This document shows, piece by piece, positions 17,088-25,970 of a stretch of 64,000 nt of DNA; the stretch's first letter is position 1, and every line of letters begins with the position of its first letter. Position numbers and translations under genes: made by a program. Under the pieces are notes generated by a model. It made no database searches, was not told the origin of the DNA, and saw only the letters and a list, made by a program, of their open reading frames with translations. The stretch is from Aromatoleum toluclasticum ATCC 700605 (lineage in GTDB: Bacteria > Pseudomonadota > Gammaproteobacteria > Burkholderiales > Rhodocyclaceae): positions 1-64,000 of the forward strand of contig NZ_KB899511.1 in the NCBI RefSeq assembly GCF_000378245.1, in the 5' to 3' direction.

Positions 17088-18299
17088 TCACTTGGCCGCA
17101 GCGGCTGCGGGCGCCGCTGCAGGCGCGGGTGCGGACGAGCCCGCCGCACCGGCTTCCTGGGCCTGCACGGCCGCGCCCGGACGCACCTTCTGCAAGCCCT
17201 CGACGATCACGCGCTCGCCTGCAGCCAGACCCTGCGTCACCACCCAGGCGTCCCCCTGCGATTGCCCCGTCGTGACGATGCGCGCCTCGACCTTGCTCTC
17301 CCCATTGACAACCATCACCGTCGCGTTGCCGCGCGCATCACGGCTCAAGGCCGCATGCGGCACGAGGATCGCGTCGCTGTTCACCCCCTGGGCGAGGCGC
17401 GCACGCACATACATGCCCGGCAGGAGCTCGCCCTTCGGATTCGGGAACACCGCGCGCAAGGTCACGCTGCCGGTGCCCTGATCGACGGTGATTTCCGAAA
17501 ATTCCAGCTTGCCCTCGCTGCCATACAGCGAGCCGTCCTCCAGCACCAGCTTGACCGGAACCGCATCGCCGCCGACTCGCTTCAACCGACCGTCGGCAAG
17601 TTCGCGCCGCAATTTCAGCAGTTCCGCACTCGATTGCGTGACATCAACATAAATCGGATCGAGCTTCTGCACCGTCGCCAAGGCCGCAGCCTGATTGGCC
17701 GTCACCAGCGCGCCCGGCGTCACGGTCGAACGACCGATGCGTCCGCTGATCGGCGAATTCACGCGGGTGAATTCGACGTCGATCTTCGCCTTGTCGACCG
17801 CTGCCTTCGCACTCGCCACTTCGGCCTGCGCCTGCTTGAGTTCGGCCGCCGCATCGTCATTGGCCTGCTTGCTGACCGCCTCGATGCCGACCAGCTGCGC
17901 ATAGCGCTCCGCCTTCAAGCGCGCCGCGTGCACGTTCGCCTCGGCGCGGGCGAAGCTCGCCTTGGCGCTGTCGTACGCGGCCTGATAAGTCGCCGGATCG
18001 ATCTGGTACAGGACCTGCCCGGCCTTCACCTCGCTACCTTCCGTGAACAGGCGCTGCTTGACGATACCCCCGACCTGCGGCCGCAACTCGGCGATCAGGT
18101 AGGGTGCCGTCCGACCCGGCAACTCGGACGTCAGCGGAACCGCTTCGGTGCGTACCGAAACCACCGTCACGGCGGGCGCTCCCTGCCCCGCAGCGGGGCC
18201 TGCCGGCTGCGACTTGCCGCCGCTGCAGGCGGCCACTAGGAATGCGCCAACGACCATTGTGATCAGTACGTTGAAGCGCAGGCTGGGGTTTCTATGCAT
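17088..18299 (-). CDS. RND efflux periplasmic adaptor (AcrA/MexA type) lipoprotein
   Basis: 403 residues from ATG 18299 (GAGGCG upstream; an in-frame ATG at 18317 lacks a ribosome site). The signal peptide ends in lipobox VAAC. It has an alpha-helical hairpin rich in Ala/Lys (about 100-170), a lipoyl-like half-motif with PISGRIGRSTVTPGALV, and a beta-barrel region. The Ala/Pro-rich C-terminus is typical. First gene of the pump operon, divergent from the TetR gene across a 123-bp region containing a palindromic operator. Confidence 0.92.
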   Translation of the reverse strand: MHRNPSLRFNVLITMVVGAFLVAACSGGKSQPAGPAAGQGAPAVTVVSVRTEAVPLTSELPGRTAPYLIAELRPQVGGIVKQRLFTEGSEVKAGQVLYQIDPATYQAAYDSAKASFARAEANVHAARLKAERYAQLVGIEAVSKQANDDAAAELKQAQAEVASAKAAVDKAKIDVEFTRVNSPISGRIGRSTVTPGALVTANQAAALATVQKLDPIYVDVTQSSAELLKLRRELADGRLKRVGGDAVPVKLVLEDGSLYGSEGKLEFSEITVDQGTGSVTLRAVFPNPKGELLPGMYVRARLAQGVNSDAILVPHAALSRDARGNATVMVVNGESKVEARIVTTGQSQGDAWVVTQGLAAGERVIVEGLQKVRPGAAVQAQEAGAAGSSAPAPAAAPAAAAAK

Positions 18300-18366
18300 G
18301 TTTCGCCTCGAAATCATCGCGGACTGCCGGTCGCGGTCCGCAGAACGGAATTCATTGTGCCAGAAT

Positions 18367-18382
18367 TAGAATGGACATTCTA
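18367..18382. promoter_or_regulatory. Palindromic TetR/AcrR-type operator
   Basis: TAGAATGGACATTCTA has perfect 7-bp arms (TAGAATG/CATTCTA) around a 2-bp centre, and a further half-site CATTCCATG follows at about 18395. It lies between the divergent pump and TetR genes, so one site could control both. Confidence 0.65.
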
Positions 18383-18422
18383 GATCGAACGCTCATTCCA
18401 TGTTAGCCTAGACCGCAGATCA

Positions 18423-19070
18423 ATGTTGCCGCAAACGCATTACGACTACGAGAATCGCCAGATGTGCCCCGAACCCGTCGAACATTCACGCGCCGAAGTG
18501 CGCCGCGCCCAGATTCTTGCCGCCGCCGTCGACTGCTTCCGTCAACACGGATTCCATGGCGCGAGCATTTCGCAGATCTCGAAGGCGGCCGGCATGAGCC
18601 CCGGGCACATCTATCACTACTTCGAAAACAAGGAAGCGATCATCTCGGCCATCGTTGCGAGCGACCTGGAACGTTTTCTCGTCCTTACGGCGGAAATCAG
18701 GTCTGCGTGCAATGTGCGCGAAGCGATGCTCGCCCGCGTGGCCGAAGGCATCGACCAGTGTCTGGACCCGCTGACTGCGGGCCTGAAGCTGGAAATCGTC
18801 GCCGAAGCCTCGCGCAACCCCCACGTCGCCGAAATCGTGCGCACGGCGGACCAGGTCTGCCGTGAAAGCCTCATGCTGACGATGCGCGACATGCGCCATG
18901 CAGCCGGCCACGACGACGACGACACCACGCTCGCCGCAATGGTCGAGGTGTTCGTGGCGATGTTCGAGGGCCTGCAGATCCGGACGATCCGCAATCAGGA
19001 CATCGACCGCAGCATCGTGATTCCCCTATTCCAGAACGCCCTGCGCAACCTGCTGGACCACACGCCCTGA
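18423..19070 (+). CDS. TetR/AcrR-family transcriptional repressor of the efflux operon
   Basis: 215 residues. The N-terminal HTH reads ILAAAVDCFRQHGFHGASIS followed by QISKAAGMSPGHIYHYFENKEAI, a textbook TetR DNA-binding domain. The C-terminal ligand domain is helical and diverged. Start ATG 18423 is taken; ATG 18462 would still retain the whole HTH. Divergent from the MexA-like gene and facing the palindromic operator, it most likely represses the pump and itself until an efflux substrate binds. Confidence 0.88.
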   Translation: MLPQTHYDYENRQMCPEPVEHSRAEVRRAQILAAAVDCFRQHGFHGASISQISKAAGMSPGHIYHYFENKEAIISAIVASDLERFLVLTAEIRSACNVREAMLARVAEGIDQCLDPLTAGLKLEIVAEASRNPHVAEIVRTADQVCRESLMLTMRDMRHAAGHDDDDTTLAAMVEVFVAMFEGLQIRTIRNQDIDRSIVIPLFQNALRNLLDHTP

Positions 19071-19225
19071 CCCGGCCGTTCTTCGCCCCCACCGCCCGCG
19101 GGTCGCCCCTCACCGACCCGCACGGCAACCCGTCCCGCCGCACCCCTCCCTTGTTCACGCGTGCCGGTCACCGCGAGGATGCTGCCGTGCATCGTTTCTG
19201 ATGAAGCCGGGCGCGCGCGCCGGAC

Positions 19226-19255
19226 TGTAACCTTTGCGCGGCGCGCTCCCTCTAA
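19226..19255 (+). promoter_or_regulatory. Candidate ECF-type promoter of the sigma factor operon
   Basis: TGTAACCTTT (19226-19235) resembles ECF -35 elements with the AAC core. CTCTAA (19250-19255) follows at ECF-like spacing, 22 bp before the sigma-factor start. It would allow autoregulation. Confidence 0.4.
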
Positions 19256-19276
19256 TTGGCAAAACGGGAGCACTCC

Positions 19277-19993
19277 ATGACAACCGTCGCACGCACCGGA
19301 ACCACCGCCGAATCGGATAACGCACTGATCGAAGGCATCCTCGCAGGCGATGCCCTCGCCTTCGAGCGCTTGATGCGCCAGCACAATCGCCGCCTGTTCC
19401 GCGTCGCGCGCAGCATCCTGCGCGACGACGCCGAAGCCGAGGACGCCGTGCAGGACGGATACATCGAAGCGCACCGCGCCCTGCATGGCTTCCGCGGCGA
19501 ATCCCGCCTCTCCACCTGGCTCACGCGCATCGTCGTGAACCAGGCCCTCGCGCACCGGCGCGCACGCCGGCCGTCCGGCGATGGCGGTACCGACCTCGAC
19601 ACCCTGCCCGACCTCGGCAACGACGAGATCGTGCAAACGCCCGAAACGCAGGCCATGCGGGCAGAACTGCGCCGCGTCATCGAATCGTCGATCGACCACC
19701 TGCCCGACGCCCATCGCACGGTATTCATGCTGCGCGCCGTCGAAGGACTCAGCGTCGACGAAACGGCCGCAGTGCTCGGCATCTCCGCAGGCAACGCCAA
19801 GGTCCGCTTCCTGCGTGCCCGGGCACAACTGCGGGAAGCGCTCGGCCAACACCTCGGCACGCTGCTCGAGGACGTATTCAGCTTCGACGGGGAGCGCTGC
19901 GACCGCATCGTTGCACGCGTATGTACACGTCTCGGTCTGACGCCCACCGTCTCCCCCACCCTCCCCGTTCGCGGGGAGGCATCAACCGACTGA
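19277..19993 (+). CDS. ECF RNA polymerase sigma factor
   Basis: 238 residues from ATG 19277 (GGGAG 6 nt upstream). Region 2 reads DDAEAEDAVQDGYIEAHRAL with FRGESRLSTWLTRIVVNQAL. Region 4 reads VEGLSVDETAAVLGISAGNA followed by KVRFLRARAQLREAL. The ~45-residue C-terminal extension contains two cysteines (ERCDRIVARVC). No anti-sigma gene follows. The next two genes encode a Tat-exported ferritin-like protein and a cytochrome c, 11 bp and then -4 bp away, so the sigma factor probably drives its own operon. The inducing signal is unknown. Confidence 0.9.
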   Translation: MTTVARTGTTAESDNALIEGILAGDALAFERLMRQHNRRLFRVARSILRDDAEAEDAVQDGYIEAHRALHGFRGESRLSTWLTRIVVNQALAHRRARRPSGDGGTDLDTLPDLGNDEIVQTPETQAMRAELRRVIESSIDHLPDAHRTVFMLRAVEGLSVDETAAVLGISAGNAKVRFLRARAQLREALGQHLGTLLEDVFSFDGERCDRIVARVCTRLGLTPTVSPTLPVRGEASTD

Positions 19994-20004
19994 AGGAGAT
20001 CGCC

Positions 20005-20595
20005 ATGATTGCCCGGATAAACCCTTTTGCCGCCCTCGAGGACATCGGCCGGCGGCGTTTCATCCTCGGATCTGGCGCACTGCTCTCGGCCAGCGCCGTC
20101 GCCCTGCTCGCCGGGCGTCCTGCCCTCGCGGCGGAATATGGCAAGAAAAAGGGCGCCGACACCCAGTCGGACGTCCGCATCCTTAACACCGCGCTGGGCG
20201 CGGAACTCGAAGCCATCGCCGCCTATGGCGTGGGCGCCGGAAGCGGCCTGCTGCAGAAACCGGCCCTGGATCTCGCGTTGCAGTTCCAGGGCCAGCACAA
20301 GGAACACGCCGACGTCCTCGCCAAGACGGTCCGCAAGCTTGGCGGCACCCCGACCGAGGCGAAGGCCCGCTATGAATTCCCGACCGACCAACTGAAGACG
20401 CAGGCGGACGTACTCGGCTTCGCCGCAGGGCTGGAAAAAGGCGCAGTCAGCGCCTATCTCGGAGCAGTGCCGCTGTTCCGCGAACGCGAACTCGCCAAGG
20501 CGGCCGCGAGCATTCTTGGCGACGAAGCGATGCACTGGGCGATTTTGCGCCAGGCTCTCGGCGAAAACCCCGTTCCAGCGGCCTTTGTCGCATGA
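20005..20595 (+). CDS. Tat-exported ferritin-like domain protein
   Basis: 196 residues, preceded by AAGGAG. The N-terminus carries a twin-arginine signal (RRRFILGSGALLSASAVALL) with cleavage likely after ALA near residue 43. The mature part is a four-helix ferritin-like bundle with repeated E-x6-Y and E-x2-H elements (LEAIAAYGVG, QHKEHADVL, EKGAVSAYLG, DEAMHWAILRQALG). These fit a di-metal or degenerate ferritin_2/DUF4439-type protein in the periplasm. Role unknown; with the cytochrome c downstream a periplasmic redox or oxidative-stress function is plausible. Confidence 0.8.
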   Translation: MIARINPFAALEDIGRRRFILGSGALLSASAVALLAGRPALAAEYGKKKGADTQSDVRILNTALGAELEAIAAYGVGAGSGLLQKPALDLALQFQGQHKEHADVLAKTVRKLGGTPTEAKARYEFPTDQLKTQADVLGFAAGLEKGAVSAYLGAVPLFRERELAKAAASILGDEAMHWAILRQALGENPVPAAFVA

Positions 20596-20987
20596 GGTGC
20601 GGACTTGCGGTCGCGTTGCTCGCGGCGCAGTGCAGCATCGCCGCCGCCAGCACCAGCGTTCCCGGCGACCCGGCGCGCGGCGCGGCCATCTACGACCGCT
20701 GCACCGCCTGCCACGCCCTCGCATACAACCGCACCGGCCCCAAGCATTGCGGTCTGTTCGGGCGCCGCGCCGGCAGCGTGCCGGGCTTCGACTACTCACC
20801 CGCGATGGCACAGGCGAAGTTCACGTGGAACGCAGAGACGCTCGACCGATTCCTCAAAAATCCCGGCAGGACCGTGCCCGGCACGACGATGGGTTACGCC
20901 GGCATCGCCGACCCACGCGAACGGGCCGACCTGATCGCCTGGCTCCGGCAGGCCACGACAGAATCGCCCGACTGCCGGCGCCATTAA
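20592..20987 (+). CDS. Periplasmic class I cytochrome c
   Basis: 131 residues with a cleavable signal (GLAVALLAAQCSIAAAS), one haem c site CTACH (C37-H41) and probable axial M100 in PGTTMGYAG. The layout is that of a mitochondrial-type small cytochrome c. It overlaps the ferritin-like gene by 4 bp (ATGA), so the two are translationally coupled. It probably exchanges electrons with the ferritin-like protein or a terminal oxidase. Confidence 0.88.
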   Translation: MRCGLAVALLAAQCSIAAASTSVPGDPARGAAIYDRCTACHALAYNRTGPKHCGLFGRRAGSVPGFDYSPAMAQAKFTWNAETLDRFLKNPGRTVPGTTMGYAGIADPRERADLIAWLRQATTESPDCRRH

Positions 20988-21004
20988 GGCGGCAATCAAG
21001 TACC

Positions 21005-21073
21005 ACCGTTCGCCCTGAGCTTGTCGAAGGGAGGGATTCCGGCAAGGCGCCGACAGGCTCAAGCCCGAACGGT
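21005..21073. repeat. Dispersed-repeat hairpin (GTTCGCCCTGAGC type)
   Basis: Imperfect inverted repeat: arm 1 ACCGTTCGCCCTGAGCTTG (from 21005) and arm 2 at 21051-21073 pair over about 22 bp around a 24-nt loop. The GTTCGCCCTGAGCTTGTCGA core is a repeat I recognise from intergenic regions of many beta-, gamma- and alphaproteobacteria. It may also terminate the cytochrome c operon. Confidence 0.65.
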
Positions 21074-21123
21074 ATCTAGTCGCCAGGTTAATAACCAACC
21101 GCGGACGGGTACGCTCGTGCGCC

Positions 21124-21663
21124 TCACTCTGCGCCCGGATCGTCCGCCGAATCCGGGAACAGCACGTCGGTAAAGCCGAATCTGCTCAGGTCGCGCATGC
21201 GCATCGGGTACAGCACGCCAGCCAGATGATCGCATTCGTGCTGCACGACTCGCGCATGGAACCCCTCCACGCTGCGGTCGACCCGACTGCCATCCGGTGC
21301 GTGCCCCTCGTAGCGGACACGCCGGTACCGCGGCACTACCCCGCGCAACCCCGGCACCGACAGACAACCTTCCCAGCCCTCCTCCTCGTCCTCGCCCAGC
21401 GGTGTGATCACCGGATTCACGAGGATCGTGCGCGGTACGGCGGGCGCATCCGGATAACGCTCGCTGTGCTCGAACCCGAAGATCACCACCTGCAAGCTCA
21501 CTCCGATCTGCGGGGCCGCCAGTCCGACACCGCCGGCGGCAGCCATCGTGTCGAACATGTCATCGATCAGGGCGCCGAGCTCGCGGGTACCGAACGCGCG
21601 CACTGGTTCGGCCGCTTGCAGCAGGCGCGGATCGCCCATGCGAAGGATGTGTCTGACTGCCAT
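21124..21663 (-). CDS. def: Peptide deformylase
   Basis: 179 residues with all three deformylase motifs: [10 protein letters not shown] (45-54), EGCLSVPG (metal ligand C100) and QHECDHL (H142, E143, H146). It removes the N-formyl group of nascent proteins, using Fe2+. It stands alone rather than next to fmt/rsmB, so it is probably a second deformylase paralogue. The region upstream (21664-21943) holds TATATT at about 21757 but no gene. Confidence 0.92.
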   Translation of the reverse strand: MAVRHILRMGDPRLLQAAEPVRAFGTRELGALIDDMFDTMAAAGGVGLAAPQIGVSLQVVIFGFEHSERYPDAPAVPRTILVNPVITPLGEDEEEGWEGCLSVPGLRGVVPRYRRVRYEGHAPDGSRVDRSVEGFHARVVQHECDHLAGVLYPMRMRDLSRFGFTDVLFPDSADDPGAE

Positions 21664-21943
21664 GGATTGCGCGCTCCCGAACGGTTTCGATATGACCGAC
21701 CCGCCAAAGCCGGCCGAGCGGCCGGCGGTCCGCCGCGCGCAATGGTACGACGCACTATATTCACGTCAAGGCCGACACGCGGGCGGCCGGAACCCGAGCC
21801 CACAGGCCGCCGTCGAACACCCTGCCGGATCGCGCCGAATTAAACCGTTTTCCCCACGCTTATCGACGCAGCGCAGGCCGCGGCAGCACGATAACCTGCA
21901 CTCATGTCCGAACCGATTGGTGCGAACGGGCGAGGAGCAGAAA

Positions 21944-22111
21944 ATGGAAATCGAATATCTCGAGTACGACTGCGAAGTGATCGACCTCAACGACGATACG
22001 ACGTGCAACCGCGATCCACAAACCGAAGAGGCCGCCGAGGCCGTGTTCGCAGGCTGGTTCACCGATTTGCGCAACTGCGACGCCCCCGGCACGAACATGG
22101 GCGCGAACTGA
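21944..22111 (+). CDS. Small acidic protein of unknown function
   Basis: 55 residues starting at ATG 21944 with a strong GAGGAG ribosome site. It is very acidic (about 15 Asp/Glu against 2 Arg and no Lys) with three cysteines (C10, C21, C45) and a C-terminal FAGWFTDLRNC segment. No family recognised. The good ribosome site and composition unlike random GC-rich DNA support a real gene. It lies 77 bp upstream of alkB in the same direction. Confidence 0.55.
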   Translation: MEIEYLEYDCEVIDLNDDTTCNRDPQTEEAAEAVFAGWFTDLRNCDAPGTNMGAN

Positions 22112-22188
22112 AAACTTTGGGCAGCGACTAGCGCCGGAACCCCTCCCGGACGCCAGCCCCTCCCTCAAACTCGGCGCGGATCGGCAGC

Positions 22189-22842
22189 ATGACGCTTGAT
22201 CTCTTCCAAGACTGCGACCTACCCTCGCCTGGCCGCGAAGAATTGGCACCTGGCGCGATCCTCCTGCGCGGCTTCGCCCGCCGGCGCGCAGAAGGGCTCG
22301 TTGCCGCGATCGAGGAAATCACCGCCCGCACCCCATTCCGCCACATGCAGACCCCGGGGGGCCAGCACATGTCCGCTGCCATGACCAACTGCGGCCCGTT
22401 CGGCTGGATCTCCGACCGCCGGGGCTATCGCTACGAGCCGTCTGATCCGGACACTGGCGCCCCCTGGCCGCCCATGCCCGGAATCTTCCTCGACCTCGCT
22501 GCCGACGCCGCAGCCGACGCCGGTTTTCCCGGCTTCCTTCCCGACGCCTGCCTCATCAACCGCTACGAACCCGGCACCCGCATGTCCCTGCACCAGGACC
22601 GCGACGAGCAGGATCTCACCGCGCCCATCGTCTCGGTATCGCTCGGCCTGCCGGCAATTTTCCTCTTTGGCGGCCAGAAGCGCAGCGACCCCAGCGACCG
22701 AATCGCGCTCGTGCATGGCGACGTGGTCGTATGGGGCGGACCGTCGAGACTGCGCTTTCACGGCATCCTTCCCATCCGGGAAGGCACCCACGCCCTGCTC
22801 GGCCGCCAGCGCATCAATCTGACCTTCCGCAAGGCCGCCTGA
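22189..22842 (+). CDS. alkB: Alpha-ketoglutarate-dependent DNA repair dioxygenase AlkB
   Basis: 217 residues, the length of E. coli AlkB. The Fe(II) ligands H135, D137 (LHQDRDE) and H191 (RFHGI) are present, as are the 2-oxoglutarate-binding R208 and R214 in RINLTFR. The nucleotide-recognition lid has HMSAAMTNCG..GW. It reverses 1-methyladenine and 3-methylcytosine by oxidative demethylation. No Ada-like operator was recognised upstream. A good terminator follows at 22863. Confidence 0.93.
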   Translation: MTLDLFQDCDLPSPGREELAPGAILLRGFARRRAEGLVAAIEEITARTPFRHMQTPGGQHMSAAMTNCGPFGWISDRRGYRYEPSDPDTGAPWPPMPGIFLDLAADAAADAGFPGFLPDACLINRYEPGTRMSLHQDRDEQDLTAPIVSVSLGLPAIFLFGGQKRSDPSDRIALVHGDVVVWGGPSRLRFHGILPIREGTHALLGRQRINLTFRKAA

Positions 22843-22862
22843 CCGCATCGCCAGACAGAAAA

Positions 22863-22893
22863 AAACCCGCAGAGCCTTAAGCTGTGCGGGTTT
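22863..22893. terminator. Terminator after alkB
   Basis: AAACCCGCAGAGC / GCTGTGCGGGTTT stem (one mismatch) with a 5-nt loop and A/T-rich ends, 20 bp after the alkB stop. It may also work for the leftward tRNA-Val transcript. Confidence 0.8.
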
Positions 22894-22927
22894 CTGGTAC
22901 TGCTTGCCACGTGGTGGCAGGTGTTCC

Positions 22928-23003
22928 TGGTGGGTGCTGACGGGGTCGAACCGCCGACATTCGCCTTGTAAGGGCGACGCTCTACCAACTGAGCTAAGCA
23001 CCC
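22928..23003 (-). tRNA. tRNA-Val (anticodon TAC)
   Basis: The minus strand folds into a 76-nt cloverleaf including an encoded CCA (22928-22930). The acceptor stem is GGGTGCT/AGCACCC, the D-arm has AGCTCAGTTGGTAGAGC, the anticodon loop is CTTACAA giving anticodon TAC, and the T-arm has GGTTCGACC. It lies immediately downstream of hupB, as in many betaproteobacteria. Confidence 0.95.
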
Positions 23004-23041
23004 GTACCGGACGGGTGCTTAGCCCGTTCCAGCAAAGTCGC

Positions 23042-23314
23042 TTAGTTTACTGCATCTTTCAGAGCCTTGCCAGCCCTGAACTTGGGAACCTTCGCTGCCT
23101 TGATCTTGATGTTCTTGCCCGTACGCGGGTTGCGGCCCGTGCGTGCGGCACGCTCGCCAACATGGAAGGTACCGAATCCGACGAGGGTCACGGAGTCGCC
23201 CGTCTGAAGCGCGCCCTTGACCGCCGCAATCGCGGCATCGAGCGCCTTGCCTGCGGCCGCCTTCGACAATTCTGCTCCCGAGGCGATTTGGTCGATCAGT
23301 TCGGATTTGTTCAC
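23042..23314 (-). CDS. hupB: DNA-binding protein HU-beta
   Basis: 90 residues beginning [11 protein letters not shown]. It carries the beta-arm signature [19 protein letters not shown] and the DNA-intercalating RNPRTGK. The histone-like dimer bends and compacts DNA. It lies downstream of lon, the usual arrangement, but has its own strong promoter at 23417-23446. Confidence 0.96.
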   Translation of the reverse strand: MNKSELIDQIASGAELSKAAAGKALDAAIAAVKGALQTGDSVTLVGFGTFHVGERAARTGRNPRTGKNIKIKAAKVPKFRAGKALKDAVN

Positions 23315-23416
23315 TTAAGTCCCCTTCTGGATATGAGAGCGATAACCCGAAATGCGCAAACCCTCAGCTGGTGCCGCATTCAGGGCGATTCCAAATGCGT
23401 TGCGAGAAGCACGGAC

Positions 23417-23446
23417 TTTATATCGCGCGGTATTCCAGGGTGTCAA
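23417..23446 (-). promoter_or_regulatory. Strong sigma-70 promoter of hupB
   Basis: On the minus strand TTGACA (23446-23441) is followed after 18 bp by TATAAA (23422-23417), about 100 bp upstream of the hupB start. The -35 abuts the inverted repeat at 23446-23483. Confidence 0.7.
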
Positions 23447-23483
23447 TACGCGCTGCAGCGTTTTACATCACTGCAGCGCGTAT
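23446..23483. repeat. Perfect 13-bp inverted repeat between lon and hupB
   Basis: ATACGCGCTGCAG (23446-23458) and CTGCAGCGCGTAT (23471-23483) with a 12-nt spacer. It lies 33 bp after the lon stop and touches the hupB -35 box. It has no U-run, so it may be an operator for hupB, a weak terminator or RNA stabiliser for lon, or both. Confidence 0.6.
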
Positions 23484-23515
23484 CGACGCGGGACCCGGGG
23501 GCTCTTTCCCCCGGC

Positions 23516-25936
23516 TCAATGCGCGCGGACGGTCTTGCCCGTTGCGCTGCCTTCAGCGGATTCCGCCGGCGGAGTTTCCTCCACCACGGCATCCGGCAGA
23601 GGCTCGGGCGTGCGCTCGAGCGCGTGTTCGAGCACCTGATCGATCCAGCGCACCGGGATCAGCTCGAGCGTATTCTTGATGTTCTCGGGGATTTCCGCGA
23701 GATCCTTGACGTTCTCTTCCGGAATCAGCGCCACGCGGATTCCGCCGCGCACCGCTGCCAGCAGCTTCTCCTTGAGACCGCCGATCGGCAGCACCTCGCC
23801 GCGGAGCGTGATTTCCCCGGTCATCGCGACGTCGCAACGCACCGGAATGCCCGAGAGCACCGACACCAGTGCGCAACAGATCGCAATACCCGCCGACGGA
23901 CCATCCTTGGGAATTGCGCCTTCCGGCAGATGGATGTGGATGTCGCTCTTCTGATAGAAGTCTTCCTGAATGCCCAGCGAGCGCGAACGCTTGCGTACCA
24001 CGGACAGCGCCGCCTGGATGGACTCCTGCATCACCTCGCCGAGCTTGCCGGTCGTCATGACCTTGCCCTTGCCGGGCAGCGCAACCGCCTCTACCGTCAG
24101 GAGCTCGCCGCCCACCTCGGTCCATGCCAGACCTGTCACCTGGCCGATCTGGTTTTCCTTCTCCGCCATACCGAAGGAGTACCTGCGCACGCCCAGGTAC
24201 TTGTCGAGATTTTTCGCATTGACGACGACCTTGCTGGTGCGCTTCTTCAGCACCAGCGCCTTCACCACCTTGCGGCAGATCTTCGAGATCTCGCGCTCCA
24301 TGCTGCGCACGCCCGCCTCGCGGGTGTAGTAGCGGCACACGTCGCGCAACGCTTCCTCGGTCACGGACAGCTCGTCGCGCTTCAACCCGTTGTTCTTCAT
24401 CTGCTTCGGCAGCAGATAGCGCAGCGCGATATTGACCTTCTCGTCCTCGGTGTAGCCGGACAGGCGGATCACCTCCATCCGGTCGAGCAGCGCCGCGGGG
24501 ATGTTGAGGGTGTTCGCCGTCGCCACGAACATCACGTCCGACAGGTCGAAATCGACCTCGATATAGTGGTCCTGGAACGTATGGTTCTGCTCCGGGTCGA
24601 GCACTTCGAGCAGCGCCGAACTCGGATCCCCGCGGAAATCCATGCCGAGCTTGTCGACCTCGTCGAGCAGGAACAGCGGGTTCTTCACCCCGACCTTGTT
24701 CATGTTCTGCAGAATCTTGCCCGGCATCGAACCGATGTAAGTGCGGCGGTGGCCACGGATCTCGGCCTCGTCACGCACGCCACCCAGCGCCATGCGGATG
24801 AACTTGCGGTTCGTCGACTTCGCAATCGACTGGCCGAGCGAGGTCTTGCCGACCCCCGGAGGGCCGACGAGGCACAGGATTGGCGCCTTGACCTTGTCGA
24901 CCCGCTGCTGGACCGCGAGGTATTCGAGGATGCGTTCCTTCACGCGCTCGAGGCCGTAGTGGTCCTTGTCGAGGATCTTCTCAGCCTCGGCGAGGTCCCT
25001 GCTCACACGCGACTTCTTCTTCCACGGCAAACCGACCAGCGTGTCGATGTAATTGCGCACGACGGTCGCTTCGGCCGACATCGGCGACATCAGGCGCAGC
25101 TTCTTGAACTCCGCCTGAGCCTTCGCGAGTGCCTCCTTGGGCATGCCCGCGGCCTTGATCTTCTTGTCCATCTCCTCGAGGTCGGCGCCTTCCTCGCCTT
25201 CCCCGAGTTCCTTCTGGATCGCCTTGACCTGCTCGTTCAGGTAGTACTCGCGCTGGCTCTTCTCCATCTGGCGCTTGACGCGGCCACGGATGCGCTTTTC
25301 GACCTGCAGGATGTCGAGTTCGGTCTCTAACTGCGACAGCAGGCGTTCCAGACGATCGCCGGTATCGGCCATCTCCAGCACCTCCTGCTTCTGCTCGAGC
25401 TTGAGCGGCAGGTGGGCGGCAATGGTATCCGCAAGCCGACCGGCATCGTCGATCCCGGACAGCGACGCAAGGATCTCCGGCGGGATCTTCTTGTTCAGCT
25501 TAACGTACTGGTCGAACTGGGCGATGATCGCACGGCGCATCGCTTCGAGTTCGTTGTTGTCGGTCTCGGGAACAGGCACCGGCGTGACCTTGGCCACAAA
25601 CACGGTGCGCAGATCCTCGACCGAATCGACACGCGCCCGCTGCACGCCCTCGACGAGCACCTTGATGGTGCCGTCGGGCAGCTTGAGCATCTGCAGGATG
25701 TTGGCAATGCAACCGATCTCGTAGAGGTCCTCGGCCGAAGGCTCGTCCTTCGCGGCGGATTTCTGCGCCACCAGGAGGATGCCCTTGCCCGCCTCCATGG
25801 CGTTCTCGAGGGCCTTGATCGACTTCGGGCGACCCACGAATAGCGGAATCACCATGTGCGGGAACACGACCACGTCGCGCAGCGGCAACAGCGGCAGTTC
25901 CATTTGCTCGTGGGGGAGGTCAAGCGGGCCTGACAT
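23516..25936 (-). CDS. lon: ATP-dependent protease Lon
   Basis: 806 residues, full length. It has an N-terminal LON substrate domain ([20 protein letters not shown]), AAA+ Walker [11 protein letters not shown] with sensor elements, and the proteolytic Ser-Lys dyad ([11 protein letters not shown] with Lys downstream). Start at ATG 25936: an earlier in-frame ATG at 25972 falls inside the predicted heat-shock promoter -10 element. Cytoplasmic quality-control protease. It follows clpX but has its own RpoH-type promoter in the 91-bp gap. Confidence 0.97.
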   Translation of the reverse strand: MSGPLDLPHEQMELPLLPLRDVVVFPHMVIPLFVGRPKSIKALENAMEAGKGILLVAQKSAAKDEPSAEDLYEIGCIANILQMLKLPDGTIKVLVEGVQRARVDSVEDLRTVFVAKVTPVPVPETDNNELEAMRRAIIAQFDQYVKLNKKIPPEILASLSGIDDAGRLADTIAAHLPLKLEQKQEVLEMADTGDRLERLLSQLETELDILQVEKRIRGRVKRQMEKSQREYYLNEQVKAIQKELGEGEEGADLEEMDKKIKAAGMPKEALAKAQAEFKKLRLMSPMSAEATVVRNYIDTLVGLPWKKKSRVSRDLAEAEKILDKDHYGLERVKERILEYLAVQQRVDKVKAPILCLVGPPGVGKTSLGQSIAKSTNRKFIRMALGGVRDEAEIRGHRRTYIGSMPGKILQNMNKVGVKNPLFLLDEVDKLGMDFRGDPSSALLEVLDPEQNHTFQDHYIEVDFDLSDVMFVATANTLNIPAALLDRMEVIRLSGYTEDEKVNIALRYLLPKQMKNNGLKRDELSVTEEALRDVCRYYTREAGVRSMEREISKICRKVVKALVLKKRTSKVVVNAKNLDKYLGVRRYSFGMAEKENQIGQVTGLAWTEVGGELLTVEAVALPGKGKVMTTGKLGEVMQESIQAALSVVRKRSRSLGIQEDFYQKSDIHIHLPEGAIPKDGPSAGIAICCALVSVLSGIPVRCDVAMTGEITLRGEVLPIGGLKEKLLAAVRGGIRVALIPEENVKDLAEIPENIKNTLELIPVRWIDQVLEHALERTPEPLPDAVVEETPPAESAEGSATGKTVRAH

Positions 25937-25970
25937 GATTGTTTTTACCTCGAAAGGACTGGTCAGGCCC

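Noticed and set aside
13672-17481. Very long open frame opposite the RND genes
   Set aside because: Frame of over 1200 codons on the plus strand is rich in Arg, His and Gln, has no motifs, and mirrors codon positions of the clearly real mexA/B-like genes. It is an effect of high GC at third positions.
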